A DNA stretch of 64,000 nucleotides from Synaphobranchus kaupii (GCA_029718625.1 CM056380.1:105867948-105931947), one strand, 5' to 3'. Positions 21,713 through 33,925 are shown, counted from the stretch's first letter. Made by a program: numbers and translations. The notes: a model not told the origin generated them from the letters alone.

Positions 21713-21719
21713 GCTTCAA

Positions 21720-22716
21720 CTCATGCAGTGACCAGTGCCTCTATTATGACACATCAGTGGTATGTCCTGTTTGGCAGGAACTTGTGTGGCAGAAGTAAAA
21801 TGTAAAATTGACTTGCTAGCCATCAAGCTTTTTTGAGCGAAAGTGATTTTAAACATGTTCTATGGTTTTGCATTTTAATACTCTCTATGTAATTGGCAAT
21901 TTTATATTACCATTTTCATATAAATGTATATAAAAATTTTCAGTATTTTTCCCTTCATAAATAAAGTATATGATTTTACTGATATTTTCAGTGTTTATGA
22001 CTCACTACAAAAGGCATATTTTCTCACTGTGTTTATGGGGGTTTAACATACTAATTATGAAAAATATTTTAATTCATACAGTATATGGATTACACTGAGT
22101 TTTGCTACATTCATCGTTTCATGGTTTCAGATTTTCTATGCATCTCATAGAGTGCTTTAAAATAGCAATTCTTTTTCAAAATGTTCAAATATCCTGCAGC
22201 AGTTGTCTGATTAAGGCTGATACACTTGAGCAGTGGAAAATAATTGAATTAAGCGATAATTCTGTAACGTAAATAATTTGCCTGCCAAGGAGTGAGAGAA
22301 CAGAAATGAATGCTTTATGGAACATATATACAAGCAGATATTGGTACCAAAGAAGTAATAACATTTAATATTTACCATCCATCCATTATCTAACCTGCTT
22401 ATCCCAGCATGGACCCTATCCCAGCATGCATTGGGTGAGAGGCAGGAATACACTCATATTCATATTAAATATGTGTGCTCTGCTTCCTGTTACAGACTCT
22501 TTATTGTAGTCTTGTGCTGCCATCTAGTGTTCCACTGTCACGTTCATAAAAGTACATGGATTACATACAACATTGAGTATAAAAGGTACTGCTACTTCAT
22601 CTATACAAGATTGTTTCACTTACAAAATTGTTAATCATCCTGTTTTAACTCGGGAAATATTTACGCACAGACTATAATGCACACACAGTTTTTTAAATCA
22701 CACACCACTAAGGACA
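21720..22716. other. A/T-rich flank with a fish dispersed-repeat fragment at 22373-22452
   Basis: The words CCATCCATCCATTATCTAAC, CTGCTTATCC, and CAGCATGCATTGGGTGAGAG match a fragment that recurs widely in teleost genomes, as I recall. Its family is uncertain. The rest shows no gene. Confidence 0.5.
21960..21965 (+). terminator. Possible poly(A) signal for the sulfotransferase transcript
   Basis: AATAAA lies 721 bp downstream of the stop codon in A/T-rich sequence, and I found no better candidate before it. Transcript data would be needed to confirm it. Confidence 0.35.
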
Positions 22717-23430
22717 CAGGTATAAACCTGGCCTACTGTCCACTCTGCCCTGCAGGTATAAACCTGGCCTACTGTACACTCACTGCCCTGCAGGTATAAA
22801 CCTGACCTACAGTCCACTCACTGCCTTGCAGGTATAAACCTGGCCTACTGTCCACTCACTGCCCTGCAGGTATAAACCTGGCCTACTGTCCACTCACTCC
22901 CCTGCAGGTATAAACCTGGCCTACTGTCCACTCACTGCCCTGCAGGTATAAACCTGGCCTACTGTCAACTCACTGCCCCGCAGGTATAAACCAGGCCTAC
23001 TGTCCACTCACTGCCCCGCAGGTATAAACCTGGCCTACTGTCCACTCTGCCCTGCAGGTATAAACCTGGCCTACTGTCCACTCACTGCCCTGCAGGTATA
23101 AACCTGGCCTACTGTCCACTCACTGCCCTGCAGGTATAAACCTGGCCTACTGTCCACTCACTGCCTCGCAGGTATAAACCTGGCCTACTGTCCACTCACT
23201 GCCCTGCAGGTATAAACCAGGCCTACTTTCCACTCACTGCCCTGCAGGTATAAACCTGGCCTACTGTCCACTCACTGCCCTGCAGGTATAAACCTGGCCT
23301 ACTGTCCACTCACTGCCCTGCAGGTATAAACCTGGCCTACTGTCCACTCAATGCCCTGCAGGTATAAACCTGGCCTACTGTCCACTCACTGCCCTGCAGG
23401 TATAAACCTGGCCTACTGTCCACTCACTGC
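22717..23430. repeat. 38-bp minisatellite, about 19 copies
   Basis: The unit contains CAGGTATAAACCTGGCCTAC and TGTCCACTCACTGCC. Two copies lack the TCAC segment and are 34 bp long. Confidence 0.95.
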
Positions 23431-24100
23431 AAAGACTGAGAGTGCATACATGATGAGCGCAAATGCGATGCCAATCCAAAACTGAATCTTTGATTCAACA
23501 TAATTTATCATTTGCGAACAGCAGAACATCCCTGCTGCCATTGACAGATTGCTAAACATTTGTGCGATGCTTGTTTTTGCGTTCTGGCCACAGGCACATT
23601 CTTCTTTCGCATGATCTTTCGTTTGTCAGATGAGAAACATACTTCATCTCCTGACAAAACCACATCCATGAAATCATAACATCCATGGGTTTTTGAGAAG
23701 TATTTTCATCTTTTATTCAGTTAATAACTCTAAGCTAGGATTCAGTGTCCTGTGAATGAATTTAAAGAGTTATGCTTTGGGTTCAAATGAACCTATTTGA
23801 CTGCATGTTTAACACTCATATTATGTTGATAATTCATGACATGGATTATGTTTGGGGTCAAATTGAGAACACAGCATCGGTCTCTACACAAATCACTATG
23901 CATTGTCTCATTACAATACATGATATCTATAAAATATCTGCAAATCTATAAAATCCGTAAAAACCTTGGCTCTTAGAGTGGAGATTATGGCAGTAATGGA
24001 ACAATAACCCCCCGGCCCCAGATATCCTGTTTCGGCTGCAGTCAATGATTTCGGTGGATGAAATGGAAAAATGAAGGTAGCAAGTAAAAACATTAGAGTT
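23431..24100. other. No gene recognised
   Basis: A/T-rich, unique-looking sequence. The minus-strand frame described for 23911-24627 ends here. Confidence 0.5.
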
Positions 24101-24627
24101 GAAACGACGTGAACCCCTGAGAAGGTGTTTACCTCCACTTCTTCATGAACCCCTGAGAAGGTGGTGTTTACCTCCACTTCTTCATGAACCCCTGAGAAGG
24201 TGGTGTTTACCTCCACTTCTTCAAAGCGGCGCTGTCTGCGATTTTTTCCACGGCGTTGCCGTCGCGCCTCTCTCTGCGCCTCTCTCTGCGCCTCTCTCTG
24301 CACCTCTCTCTGCACTGACGCGTTGCGTGTTCCGGTTGAAGTTTCCATAGCGGGGGCGGAGGCGTGGGTTGAGCGGGGGCCGGGGCTGTCTCTGCGGTTT
24401 CGCGAATGGCATCCCCAGAATCCCCTCCGAAGCAGCTCGGTAGAACAAGCGTACGCGCTGCGAGGAGAACGCGCTTCCTGTAGGGTGAGGGGCCCGTCAG
24501 CGTTATCAGGCCTTCGATCTGAACCCCCAACCCAGGCCTGATTTCTGCAGCACAAATGGAAACAAACATGTTGTTCTTTATAATAGCCCACTTGTTGTTG
24601 TTGTTGTGAGGCCAAAGGAAAATCCAC
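23911..24627 (-). CDS. Unrecognised 238-codon frame across a CpG-rich patch; possible exon, probably not a complete gene
   Basis: The minus-strand frame starts MDFPLASQQQQQVGYY. It contains a basic stretch built from QREA and QREV tetrapeptides, then RRQRRGKNRRQRR, then three EEVEVNTTFSGVH-like repeats, and one hydrophobic run, VVSTLMFLLATFIF. The QRE and EEVEVN blocks are direct translations of a 12-bp and a 39-bp tandem repeat, so length alone is weak support. I recognise no domain. The CpG-dense DNA at 24225-24520 could instead be a promoter or 5' UTR. Low confidence as protein-coding. Confidence 0.2.
   Translation of the reverse strand: MDFPLASQQQQQVGYYKEQHVCFHLCCRNQAWVGGSDRRPDNADGPLTLQEARSPRSAYACSTELLRRGFWGCHSRNRRDSPGPRSTHASAPAMETSTGTRNASVQREVQREAQREAQREARRQRRGKNRRQRRFEEVEVNTTFSGVHEEVEVNTTFSGVHEEVEVNTFSGVHVVSTLMFLLATFIFPFHPPKSLTAAETGYLGPGGYCSITAIISTLRAKVFTDFIDLQIFYRYHVL
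24109..24223. repeat. 39-bp tandem repeat, 3 copies
   Basis: The unit contains TGAACCCCTGAGAAGGTG and TTTACCTCCACTTCTTC. The first copy lacks three bases. Confidence 0.9.
24225..24540. promoter_or_regulatory. CpG-dense patch, candidate promoter/CpG island
   Basis: It has a local high density of CG (GCGGCGCTG, GCCGTCGCGCC, GACGCGTTGCG, GCGTACGCGCTGCGAGG) in an otherwise CpG-poor, A/T-rich neighbourhood. A 12-bp repeat, GCGCCTCTCTCT, x4 lies at 24269-24315. I see no TATA box or recognised first exon. Confidence 0.35.
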
Positions 24628-24639
24628 CTAAGAGCACAA

Positions 24640-25423
24640 ATATAGTAAAGTTATAGTGCAACTCTAAAGGACAAGGCCTCAATGGGGTCTGTCTAAAAGA
24701 CCTCTCTGTTACTTGCCTTTTCATCATGTGCTGTATACCCTGTGCCAGGGTTCATATGGGCCAAACACTACATATAAAACTATGAATTTATGTTTTTTGA
24801 ATGAATAAATGTATGAATAAGATGTATTGTGTATTTAAATAAACAAATGAAGATGGTGGCGCTCTCTGTTTGAGTGTTTATCGTCCCACGTCTCAGTTGC
24901 TTTGCTTTTGGGGTTCAGGCCCAGTTTTCCTGTGTCTTTGTGGCTGTCTCTGTAAAAAGCGCTAAAGAAATAAAGCTCAACTGAACTGAAGATGATGTTC
25001 TAGTGTGGGGATGGGCCCCCACAGTTAAGTGTTAAATCCATACCCGACCATGGGGGACGATGCGAGGGTCAGCTGTTTGTCACACTGTGGTTCAGGCCCC
25101 ACATAAAACTAACCAGTAATGATAAATCAAAACATGACAGTGTGCTGCTATGCTGAAAGCATCAGTTATAAAATACATTCTTCCACAATAATTACTGCAT
25201 GAGAAGCCTTAATGCCTACTGTATGAAATACAGTTATTAAATAATGCTTCTGCTCATGCTTTCATTCCTCACATGCACAGTTACTATAAATATATTTTAT
25301 ATATATAAATATAAAATTATATATGTATAAATATAAAATTCTGAAATATCAGAAATGGAAAATCCTTCTGCTTAAATGCCATGTGAGTAACAGGGACCTC
25401 AGATATATTTATGAAATAAATGA
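24640..25423. other. No gene; possible LINE/SINE 3'-tail fragment at about 24935-25000
   Basis: GTAAAAAGCGCTAAAGAAAT followed by AAAGCTCAACTGAACTGAA resembles the tails of fish LINEs. The remainder is A/T-rich without recognised features. Confidence 0.35.
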
Positions 25424-25508
25424 ATATTGTGGTTTAATGTATGCATTGTGGTTTAATGTATGCATTGTGGTTTAATGTATGCATTGTGGTTTAATGTATG
25501 CATTGTGG
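25424..25508. repeat. 19-bp tandem repeat, about 4.5 copies
   Basis: ATTGTGGTTTAATGTATGC repeats head to tail. Confidence 0.95.
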
Positions 25509-25756
25509 TCTGACCATGCTGTGCCCACCCTGGTGTGGTCTCTGGTCTCTGAGCTGCAGGTAAGACTTCATGTCCCATGCAGCTCCCAACCAGGATGTTT
25601 TTAACCAGAGTAAACACACACACTCATACGCACCCCCCCCCCACCCCCAACACACACACAAGCACACACTACAGCACTCTTCGCAATAAAAAACATTATT
25701 TTACATAGCTTACTCTATAGCTTACTATGTGCGCATGAGCATTACTATAATACATA

Positions 25757-26525
25757 CTGTGAGCACCATAATTCATTGGACAGTGACATATTTTTCGTTA
25801 TTTTGGTTCTGTACTCTAGCGCTTTGAGTTTGAAAGGATACAATGACAATGAGGTTGACGTGCAGACTGTCAGCTTTAATAACTTGAAGGGTTGTTTCTC
25901 CTGACTTATTTTTCCATAGAGTTCAATAGGAAGATTTGTCAGGAGAAACAACCCTTAAAGTGATCCATCCATATCTACTGCATATCTAGCAGCAGAGTGA
26001 TGGTTTGAGGCTCGTTTGATACATCAAACCCTTGATGACTTAGAGCCATTTAGCCAACCATGTGTTCCATACTGTTCCAGTGTAATTTACAGCTAAATCT
26101 AGTCCCACCCCCCAAATTCCCATAGAGATCCGTTAAAATGCAGAGAGGTTATAGTATCGCTTGTAGGAGTACCAGAAAAAAGATATCGAGGGTTTTTTGA
26201 TATTTTTGGGTCACAGACATCAGGAAGTCATGGCATGCAAAGGATAATCGACCAAATATTAAAAATGATTACTTTATTCTACATTATGTTAAACTGTCCA
26301 ATATTTTTTGATGCCAGAAAATGGGGGGGGGGGGGGGACTATGTACAAAAGGTTCTATAATTTCTAAACAGTTGATCTGATATGGATGAAAATACCCTCA
26401 AATTAAAGCTGACAGTCTGCACTTCAACCTCATTGTCATTGTATCCTTTCAAACTAAAAGTGCTAGAGTACAGAACCAAAATAACAAAAAATGTGTCACT
26501 GTCCAATGAATTATGGTGCTCACAG
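25757..26525. mobile_element. Tc1/mariner-type MITE, copy B, complete
   Basis: The 769-bp element starts CTGTGAGCACCATAATTCAT and ends with the exact complement, ...GGTGCTCACAG. It has terminal inverted repeats of about 120 bp (25757-25878 and 26404-26525) and a TA dinucleotide on each side (25755-25756, 26526-26527). TA targets and CAGTGAGC-like ends are Tc1/mariner features. It has no transposase and must have been mobilised in trans. A 15-base G run lies at 26323-26337. Confidence 0.93.
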
Positions 26526-26527
26526 TA

Positions 26528-27031
26528 TGTACCCTGTAACTCAAAGACAAAACAGAAGAGGACACCCAGAATAAAGCCAGTAACAGTGTGTTTAATCCCA
26601 TTAAGCTCTTCCTCTTCCCATGTTTACATAGTACCACACTCACGGCCATAATTATTTATCACATTTTAATACAAATCCTCCTCTTCTCACTGGCCTTTCA
26701 GTGAATTACCCGCGTTTATAGAACCCAAGTTCAAGCCAGGACGTTTGAAACACGTGGCATTTGTCATGGCATTCTGATAAATAGCATCTTATGTAAATGG
26801 CATCTACACAAAATGATTACCACTGTGCATCCTCTCCAAAGGCCATCAGATAGAGCAGCTCCACAGATCTTAATCTGTAGAGCAGCTCCACAGATCTTAA
26901 TCTGCCGTGTTGCAGCCACACGTACAGATACAGGGTGCAGATAAAGGTAACGGGGGAGGCTGCGTGCGTGCGTGCGTGTTGCTCCACTGTTCCCTATTCA
27001 AGCAGAAAAATGTCCTCTGCGGTGTGAACCG
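26528..27031. other. No gene; 32-bp direct duplication at about 26849-26905
   Basis: TAGAGCAGCTCCACAGATCT followed by TAATCTG occurs twice in tandem. A short (GTGC)n tract lies at 26960-26978. Confidence 0.6.
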
Positions 27032-27490
27032 GGGCTGCATTCGAATCCTATTTAACACGCTCCCTTCCCTCGAGGGAGCCGTCTTGTGATGCAATTTTCT
27101 ACGTGCGGCAAGCAAACTTAAAAGGTGCTCTGCAGGGGAGGATTGACGAGAAACAAAAACTGAACCGAACCGCCCTTGCAACATTTCGGAAGTGCAACAC
27201 CATAGAGTTGAAATGTGACCGCCACATAGTTCTGCCCATTTTTTCCATGTGGAGCATTGCATTGTGGGATTCCCTTCTTGCTGGAAGCTTGCATTTTATA
27301 CCCTTGGTGGAAGGGAGGATAAACGAGGGAGCGAGGGGATATAATTACTCCCTCCCCTTTCTTAAATTGGATCCGAATCACAATTGGTGTGGCTGCCATA
27401 TTTCATCCTGGCATTTTGGGGATTCCCCCCTTGAAGCAAGGGAAGGGAACGACAGGAAGAAAGGATACATTTGGGATCAGAACGCAGCCC
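27032..27490. mobile_element. Non-autonomous DNA transposon (MITE) with GGGCTGCRTTC ends
   Basis: The left end GGGCTGCATTCGAATCC and the right end (complement) GGGCTGCGTTCTGATCC form imperfect 17-bp terminal inverted repeats about 460 bp apart. There is no coding region. The superfamily is unproven because I see no clear target duplication. Confidence 0.7.
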
Positions 27491-27928
27491 AGGCGTCCCC
27501 GCTCTAAATGTACGTCACTGTCCTTCTCTCCGCTATAGGTTTGCTCCTCAATATAAACTGTCGCTTCGCTTCCAAGACTGTCAGCCTTCTAGCCTTGAGC
27601 CAAGCTTTGGGAGATAACATGGCAGAGGTTTGGTGTTAAAACAGTTTAAAACTGACCACTTTCAAAACCAGAATAAGTGATCAATGTAGTGAGGTAAATA
27701 TATACACAACAACATACAACTGTTATATCATGCGGGTAACAGTCGCAGCCGGGATTTCAATTCAAGATCTCTCATGTTCAGTTGTCTCGCATATAAATAA
27801 AGATTTTTCACCCCAGTCTTGCATTTGTGAATAAATAGGTCACAGAGCCCCCTCCCGCATTTGGAGGGAGTTAAAAAAAATACTCCAATGTTAGCAACAC
27901 TGAGCAGAATCCTGATTGGACACATCGG
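27491..27928. other. No gene seen
   Basis: Unique-looking sequence between two MITEs with no domain-bearing frame. Confidence 0.5.
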
Positions 27929-28293
27929 GGGTGCGTCCCAATACTCGAAAAATGCATGCTCCTTTCCTCCACTACCACCTCCTCTCCTCCGTGCCCCGGA
28001 AATTGATCTTTGTGTTTTAATCTAATGTTGCTGATTACATCTTAATTACATATTAATGGTTACATATCAATTAATGTCTCGACGCAAACTGCAATGTCAG
28101 GTACATTGTATACTGTACATGCAAATACTTTCAGACAGTTTTGAATATTTCTGGGTAGGCGAGGAGTGGTAGTGGGGGAGTGGAGGAAGGGAGGAGGGGA
28201 GTGGTAGTGAGGGAGTGGAGGAAAGGAGGAGAGGAGTGGTAGTGGGGGAGTGGAGGAAAGGAGGTGGGAGTGAAGAATATTAGGACGCAGCCC
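27929..28293. mobile_element. MITE family with GGGYTGCGTCC ends, copy 1, complete
   Basis: The left end GGGTGCGTCCCAATACTC and the right end (complement) GGGCTGCGTCCTAATATTC are inverted repeats. The interior has TCCTCCACTACCACCTCC near the left and its complement, repeated three times, near the right. A conserved core contains CTAATGTTGCTGATTACAT. The same core occurs at about 39700, 40220 and (reverse) 59440. Confidence 0.85.
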
Positions 28294-28601
28294 AAGTCAG
28301 CTGACTGAGGGAAGCTGCTGGATTGGCTCCAGGCCGTGCTGCTGTTGAGATGGAAACAGTGAGCAGAGGAAGCATGGATGGAACCAGCTGGTGTTAGACA
28401 AGGTCAGCCATACCTGCAATAAGGCACTCCCAGTCTGTCTAACACTCTGTAACCACCCTCACTCTTTCTTTCCCTCCCTCTATCATTCTATCTTTCCTTC
28501 CTCCCCCACATCCTGTACTCTCTCACCCCTTTCTCCTACAAACCCAGAAAAGTAAACACAACAAGGTCACACTTACCCTCCTGCAGCTGCCAGGAGCTAG
28601 C
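28294..28601. other. No gene seen
   Basis: It includes a pyrimidine-rich stretch (28455-28540) just before the next array. Confidence 0.5.
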
Positions 28602-30900
28602 TTTAGTACAGTGACATAGGCCTGCATTATGCGCTTCTTTAGTACAGCGTCATAGGCCTGCATTGTGTGCTTCTTTAGTACAGTGACATAGGCCTGCATT
28701 GTGTGCTTCTTTAGTACAGTGACATAGGCCTGCATTGTGTGCTTCTTTAGTACAGTGACATAGGCCTGCATTGTGCACTTCTTTAGTACAGTGACATAGG
28801 CCTGCATTGTGTACTTCTTTAGTACAGTGTCATAGGCCTGCATTGTGCACTTCTTTAGTACAGTGACATAGGCCTGCATTGTGCACTTCTTTAGTACAGT
28901 GACATAGGCCTGCATTGTGTGCTTCTTTAGTACAGTGACATAGGCCTGCATGGTGTGCTTCTTTAGTACAGTGACATAGGCCTGCATTGTGTGCTTCTTT
29001 AATACAGTGTCATAGGCCTGCATTGTGTGCTTCTTTAGTACAGTGACATAGGCCTGCATTGTGTGCTTCTTTAGTACAGTGACATAGGCCTGCATTGTGC
29101 ACTTCTTTAGTATAGTGACATAGGCCTGCATTGTGTGCTTCTTTAGTACAGTGACATAGGCCTGCATTGTGTGCTTCTTTAGTACAGTGACATAGGCCTG
29201 CATTGTGTGCTTTAGTACAGTGACATAGGCCTGCATTGTGTGCTTCTTTAGTACAGTGACATAGGCCTGCATTGTGTGCTTCTTTAGTACAGTGACATAG
29301 GCCTGCATTATGCGCTTCTTTAGTACAGTGTCATAGGCCTGCATTGTGTGCTTCTTTAGTACAGTGACATAGGCCTGCATTGTGTGCTTCTTTAATACAG
29401 TGTCATAGGCCTGCATTGTGTGCTTCTTTAGTACAGTGACATAGGCCTGCATTATGCGCTTCTTTAGTACAGTGTCATAGGCCTGCATTGTGTGCTTCTT
29501 TAGTACAGTGACATAGGCCTACATTGTGTGCTTCTTTAGTACAGTGACATAGGCCTGCATTGTGTGCTTCTTTAGTACAGTGACATAGGCCTGCATTGTG
29601 CACTTCTTTAGTACAGTGACATAGGCCTGCATTGTGTGCTTCTTTAGTACAGTGACATAGGCCTGCATTGTGTGCTTCTTTAGTACAGTGACATAGGCCT
29701 GCATTGTGTGCTTTAGTACAGTGACATAGGCCTGCATTGTGTGCTTCTTTAGTACAGTGACATAGGCCTGCATTGTGTGCTTCTTTAGTGCAGTGACATA
29801 GGCCTGCATTGTGTGCTTCTTTAGTACAGTGACATAGGCCTGCATTGTGTGCTTCTTTAGTACAGTGTCATAGGCCTGCATTGTGCGCTTCTTTAGTACA
29901 GTGACATAGGCCTGCATTGTGTGCTTCTTTAGTACAGTGACATAGGCCTGCATTGTGTGCTTCTTTAGTACAGTGACATAGGCCTGCATTGTGCGCTTCT
30001 TTAGTACAGTGTCATAGGCCTGCATTGTGCGCTTCTTTAGTACAGTGTCATAGGCCTGCATTGTGCACTTCTTTAGTACAGTGTCATAGGCCTGCATTGT
30101 GCGCTTCTTTAGTACAGTGTCATAGGCCTGCATTGTGCGCTTCTTTAGTACAGTGACATAGGCCTGCATTGTGCCCTTCTTTAGTACAGTGACATAGGCC
30201 TGCATTGTGCACTTCTTTAGTACAGTGACATAGGCCTGCATTGTGCACTTCTTTAGTACAGTGACATAGGCCTGCATTGTGCCCTTCTTTAGTACAGTGA
30301 CATAGGCCTGCATTGTGTGCTTCTTTAGTACAGTGACATAGGCCTGCATTGTGCGCTTCTTTAGTACAGTGACATAGGCCTGCATTGTGCCCTTCTTTAG
30401 TACAGTGACATAGGCCTGCATTGTGCACTTCTTTAGTACAGTGACATAGGCCTGCATTGTGCACTTCTTTAGTACAGTGACATAGGCCTGCATTGTGTGC
30501 TTCTTTAGTACAGTGACATAGGCCTGCATTGTGCACTTCTTTAGTACAGTGTCATAGGCCTGCATTGTGCGCTTCTTTAGTACAGTGTCATAGGCCTGCA
30601 TTGTGCGCTTCTTTAGTACAGTGACATAGGCCTGCATTGTGCCCTTCTTTAGTACAGTGACATAGGCCTGCATTGTGCACTTCTTTAGTACAGTGACATA
30701 GGCCTGCATTGTGTGCTTCTTTAGTACAGTGACATAGGCCTGCATTGTGCACATCTTTAGTACAGTGACATAGGCCTGCATTGTGCGCTTCTTTAGTACA
30801 GTGACATAGGCCTGCATTGTGTGCTTCTTTAGTACAGTGACATAGGCCTGCATTGTGCGCTTCTTTAGTACAGTGACATAAGTCTGCATTACGTGCTTCT
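28602..30900. repeat. 36-bp minisatellite, about 64 copies
   Basis: The unit contains TTTAGTACAGTGACATAGGC and CTGCATTGTGTGCTTC. Two 33-bp units lacking CTT (about 29207 and 29708) are 501 bp apart, equal to 14 units minus 3 bp, so they are likely copies of one event. Minus-strand frames (28523-29488 and 29519-30889) stay open because the unit is 12 codons; they are not genes. Confidence 0.95.
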
Positions 30901-31349
30901 ACACTATTCTGTGGAGATGTTAGTTATATTTTCACCTCTTCTCATCTCATCAGAGAGAAAGGCCTGTACTCAGTTTGTTGCTTTGTATAAATGTGCATGA
31001 ACCTTTTGATGAGTACAGCCTACAGCCAAATTGCACAAATTAATTTAGCAAGTAGTGTTTGTGAAGAAAAAGAACGGGACACTTGTATTTATTAATACAT
31101 CAAAGTTAAGGATAAGTATTAAATCCAGGCCCAAGATGAGATGCAGGCACTATTTAGAGCTGCACATGATTACAGATATAACTGATCTTGCTGTATATAT
31201 GTTAACCAGACCGTTCATTTCAATACAAATAGTTATTTTCAGTCATATGTTATTTTCAGTCATACCTGTTGTTTCTCCATTCAGAGGTAAACTAACCTTA
31301 AATGGAACACAATGCTCAAACATCAGTTTGAACATACACCAGACACATA
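30901..31349. other. No gene seen
   Basis: A/T-rich unique-looking DNA, including a duplicated TTATTTTCAGTCATA at 31232-31264. Confidence 0.5.
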
Positions 31350-33291
31350 GGGCCCTATCTTGGCGATCTTGGCGCTTAGTCTAAGCGCATGGCGCTAAGT
31401 CCATTTAGGGCGTGTCCAAGTCCACTTTTGCTATTTTAACGGCGTGTTTTTTTGGCGCTAAGCACGGCGCATGGCGCAACTGGGCTGAACCTAGTCGCTT
31501 CATTAATTATAGGTGTGTCTTGGGCGTAACATTCAATAAACCAATCAAAATGTCATATCCCATTCCCTTTAAAAGCCTGCTTTTCCACCTTGGCGGATTG
31601 CTTATGATGGCGAAACAGACATGCTCGTGCGTGTTTAGTGTGATCAAGGAATAGGCTAAATGGAGTATGATCAATATTATTCGGACTAACCATTAGCCTA
31701 TGAGTTCCCGGTAATTCCAGACAGGGCTGTTATTTTACAAAATATGTGCGGTTAAATTTCGTTAAAAGGACCTGCAACAGCTGAGAATAAGCTATCAATG
31801 GCTTCAGTCTCACCTTAGAAAACGCCAAATTAGCCTGCTTGTTCAGCGAATTTCGTTTGATTATGCAATGAAAGTGTCAAACATCAAGTTCAAGCTTCAT
31901 CCAAAGTTCATTAGGCTACCTGCATAGTAGGCTAATATTGATTAATAACATACATACCGTTGTTTTGCCTTAATGATGACACTAAATAGCCATACAATAA
32001 AGCTGTCAGGTTCGCAACCCATAAGTTCACGCATATTTCCCCTTGTTTAATAATGTCCTGTTTATGGAAATGTGACCAACCTGTTTTACTCGTAGCGTAA
32101 TCCTTTAAAACAATCCACTTTCCCAGGAAGACCGGTAAACGTGCGACTTACAGCAGGGGAAACAGAACATGCAGCTCACGTGCAGAGAATGGCATTAAAA
32201 TTAATTGTGAATTAATTGTGTAACTTGCTGCAAATTTGTTTTAGTTTCTAATTAGACGCTTAGTTCTCTTTAAAATCGTTTTGTTCAGTTAAGGAATAAC
32301 GGGTGAAATCAGCTGGGTTTTAAACGGTGAGAGTATGGAAACCTGGTCACTGTAATTTAAAAAAATATGAAGGACGAAGAATAGCTAAGGTTACAATTTA
32401 GTTAACATGGTGACATCTCCGTTTTTTAACCATAGGCTATCGAAAAAAAACTTATGCACAGCGAATCCGCTGTAGCCTAGGCTATTTGAAAAACAATAAA
32501 TGCAATATTCACTGGACAAGGTTTTGAACTTTTTTCAGTCACAAACCATTCTATTTACTTACAGGCTGTATTCACAGATAAACAGAGCTGTATTGTAATG
32601 ACATCTGAAGCGCATTTTCAGAACTTAAATGTCCGTCTATTGCCGTGCGCGAGTTTTCCATTGAATGACAATTCGCGCATTAGGCTTGATAGCTATAGGT
32701 GTTATCAGCTCCTTTTTAATGGATAGCCATTGTCCCGTACCATCGCACATCGCCTGGATGTTGATGGAGTGGGCTGAGAGCAATGTAATGTGGCATTGTT
32801 TCCCTTCGCTGATGGAAAGGTATGTGGACCTATGGAACCTTTTATTATTATGCATTTTTGATATAGCCTACACAATAATAATATTTCACATTATGATCTA
32901 GATATTTTAGTCATGCCTGTGCACGCCCCTGTGTGTAACAGACAGGAGGGTATGCGCGTTGTGCACACGCCTATGTAGACGCACTTATATGCGCCGTTAA
33001 AATAGCATGTAAACAACTGTGACATGACTTTAGACCAGGTTTGTGGTGGTTCTAGCGCAAGCGCTTTCTGCTGGCTCAAGATAGCAATACGCCAAAAAGA
33101 ATCCTGGCCACTCCTCATCTTAAGACCAACACGCCCAGTTCACTAATGATGGCGCAAGAGTTACGCCGTCAACATGCTAGTTTGACGGCGTAAGCGTTAG
33201 GCGCTATTATGGACCTAGCGCCGGGTGTAAGATAGCAAAGACACTTGCGTTTGCGTTAGCGCCGCTTTGCGCCGGGTGTAAGATAGGGCCC
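31350..33291. mobile_element. Non-autonomous DNA transposon with GGGCCCTATCTT ends, copy 1
   Basis: The 1,942-bp element starts GGGCCCTATCTTGG and ends AAGATAGGGCCC, with ATA on both sides (a possible 3-bp target duplication). Subterminal GGCGC and GCGCC words repeat near both ends, including two GCGCCGGGTGTAAGATAG blocks at the right. The interior carries no recognisable transposase. A second copy in opposite orientation is at 51372-56758. A 3-bp duplication would favour PIF/Harbinger, but I cannot prove the superfamily. Confidence 0.85.
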
Positions 33292-33859
33292 ATAGAGTCA
33301 ATAATCAACTTAGGCCAACTTAGATGACAAGTATTGCCACCAAAAAGTGCTATACCTTCATCCACCACCGGATGGCACTGTGACCTATTTTAGCACACCC
33401 ATGTATGGACACTGTCTACTGTGCAACATTTACAGCTGTTCACTAGTTCTCTTTACTGGCAAAGCACACAGGTGCAAACAGCCGCAGTAAGATTTCAGGA
33501 CATGGAGCATCTTAGGATAGAGGACGGGGGAAAGGGGAGTACAGATTTCTACCAGTATACTGTAAACAATACAGAGGCTGTTTTTGGACATGGAACCAAC
33601 AGCATGGAAATTACGACAAAAACTGTATGCTGCTATGTAAGAATATATGGCAGGTTACGGATCATGCACAGTCTTTTTAGTGAGATTTGATACAAAAAAG
33701 AGCGAAATCCGTTTCTCTCAGAATCACAGGACTATCACAGTTCCACAAGCATTCACAAAAGCCACGTCAGTCTGTCTCTCTCTGGAGATGCTACACTATC
33801 ACCACATACATTAACTCTAAACAGAGGTCATATTACCCACAATGCAGCATCCATTTATA
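33292..33859. other. No gene seen
   Basis: Frames here (33421-33690 and 33687-33878) show no recognisable domain. Confidence 0.5.
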
Positions 33860-33925
33860 TTTGCATTTAATCACTTAGCAGAGTCTCTTATCCAAAGCAA
33901 CTTACAAAAGTGAAAAATAAGAGGA
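33860..33925 (-). mobile_element. SINE/LINE tail fragment
   Basis: Read on the minus strand, TTGTAAGTTGCTTTGGATAA followed by GAGACTCTGCTAAGTGATTA is a diverged version of the SINE tail seen at 17330-17360. Confidence 0.6.

Noticed and set aside
21066..21719. Cys/Val-rich minus-strand frames ([10 protein letters not shown])
   Set aside because: Translation of a CA-rich microsatellite across the antisense of the sulfotransferase exon.
28523..30889. Minus-strand frames of 321 and 456 codons (MQAYVTVLKKHT repeats)
   Set aside because: Same cause: a 36-bp array. The few unique codons at the ends carry no domain.
33421..33690. 89-codon frame as a gene
   Set aside because: Too short to be significant; no domain, no splice or conservation evidence.
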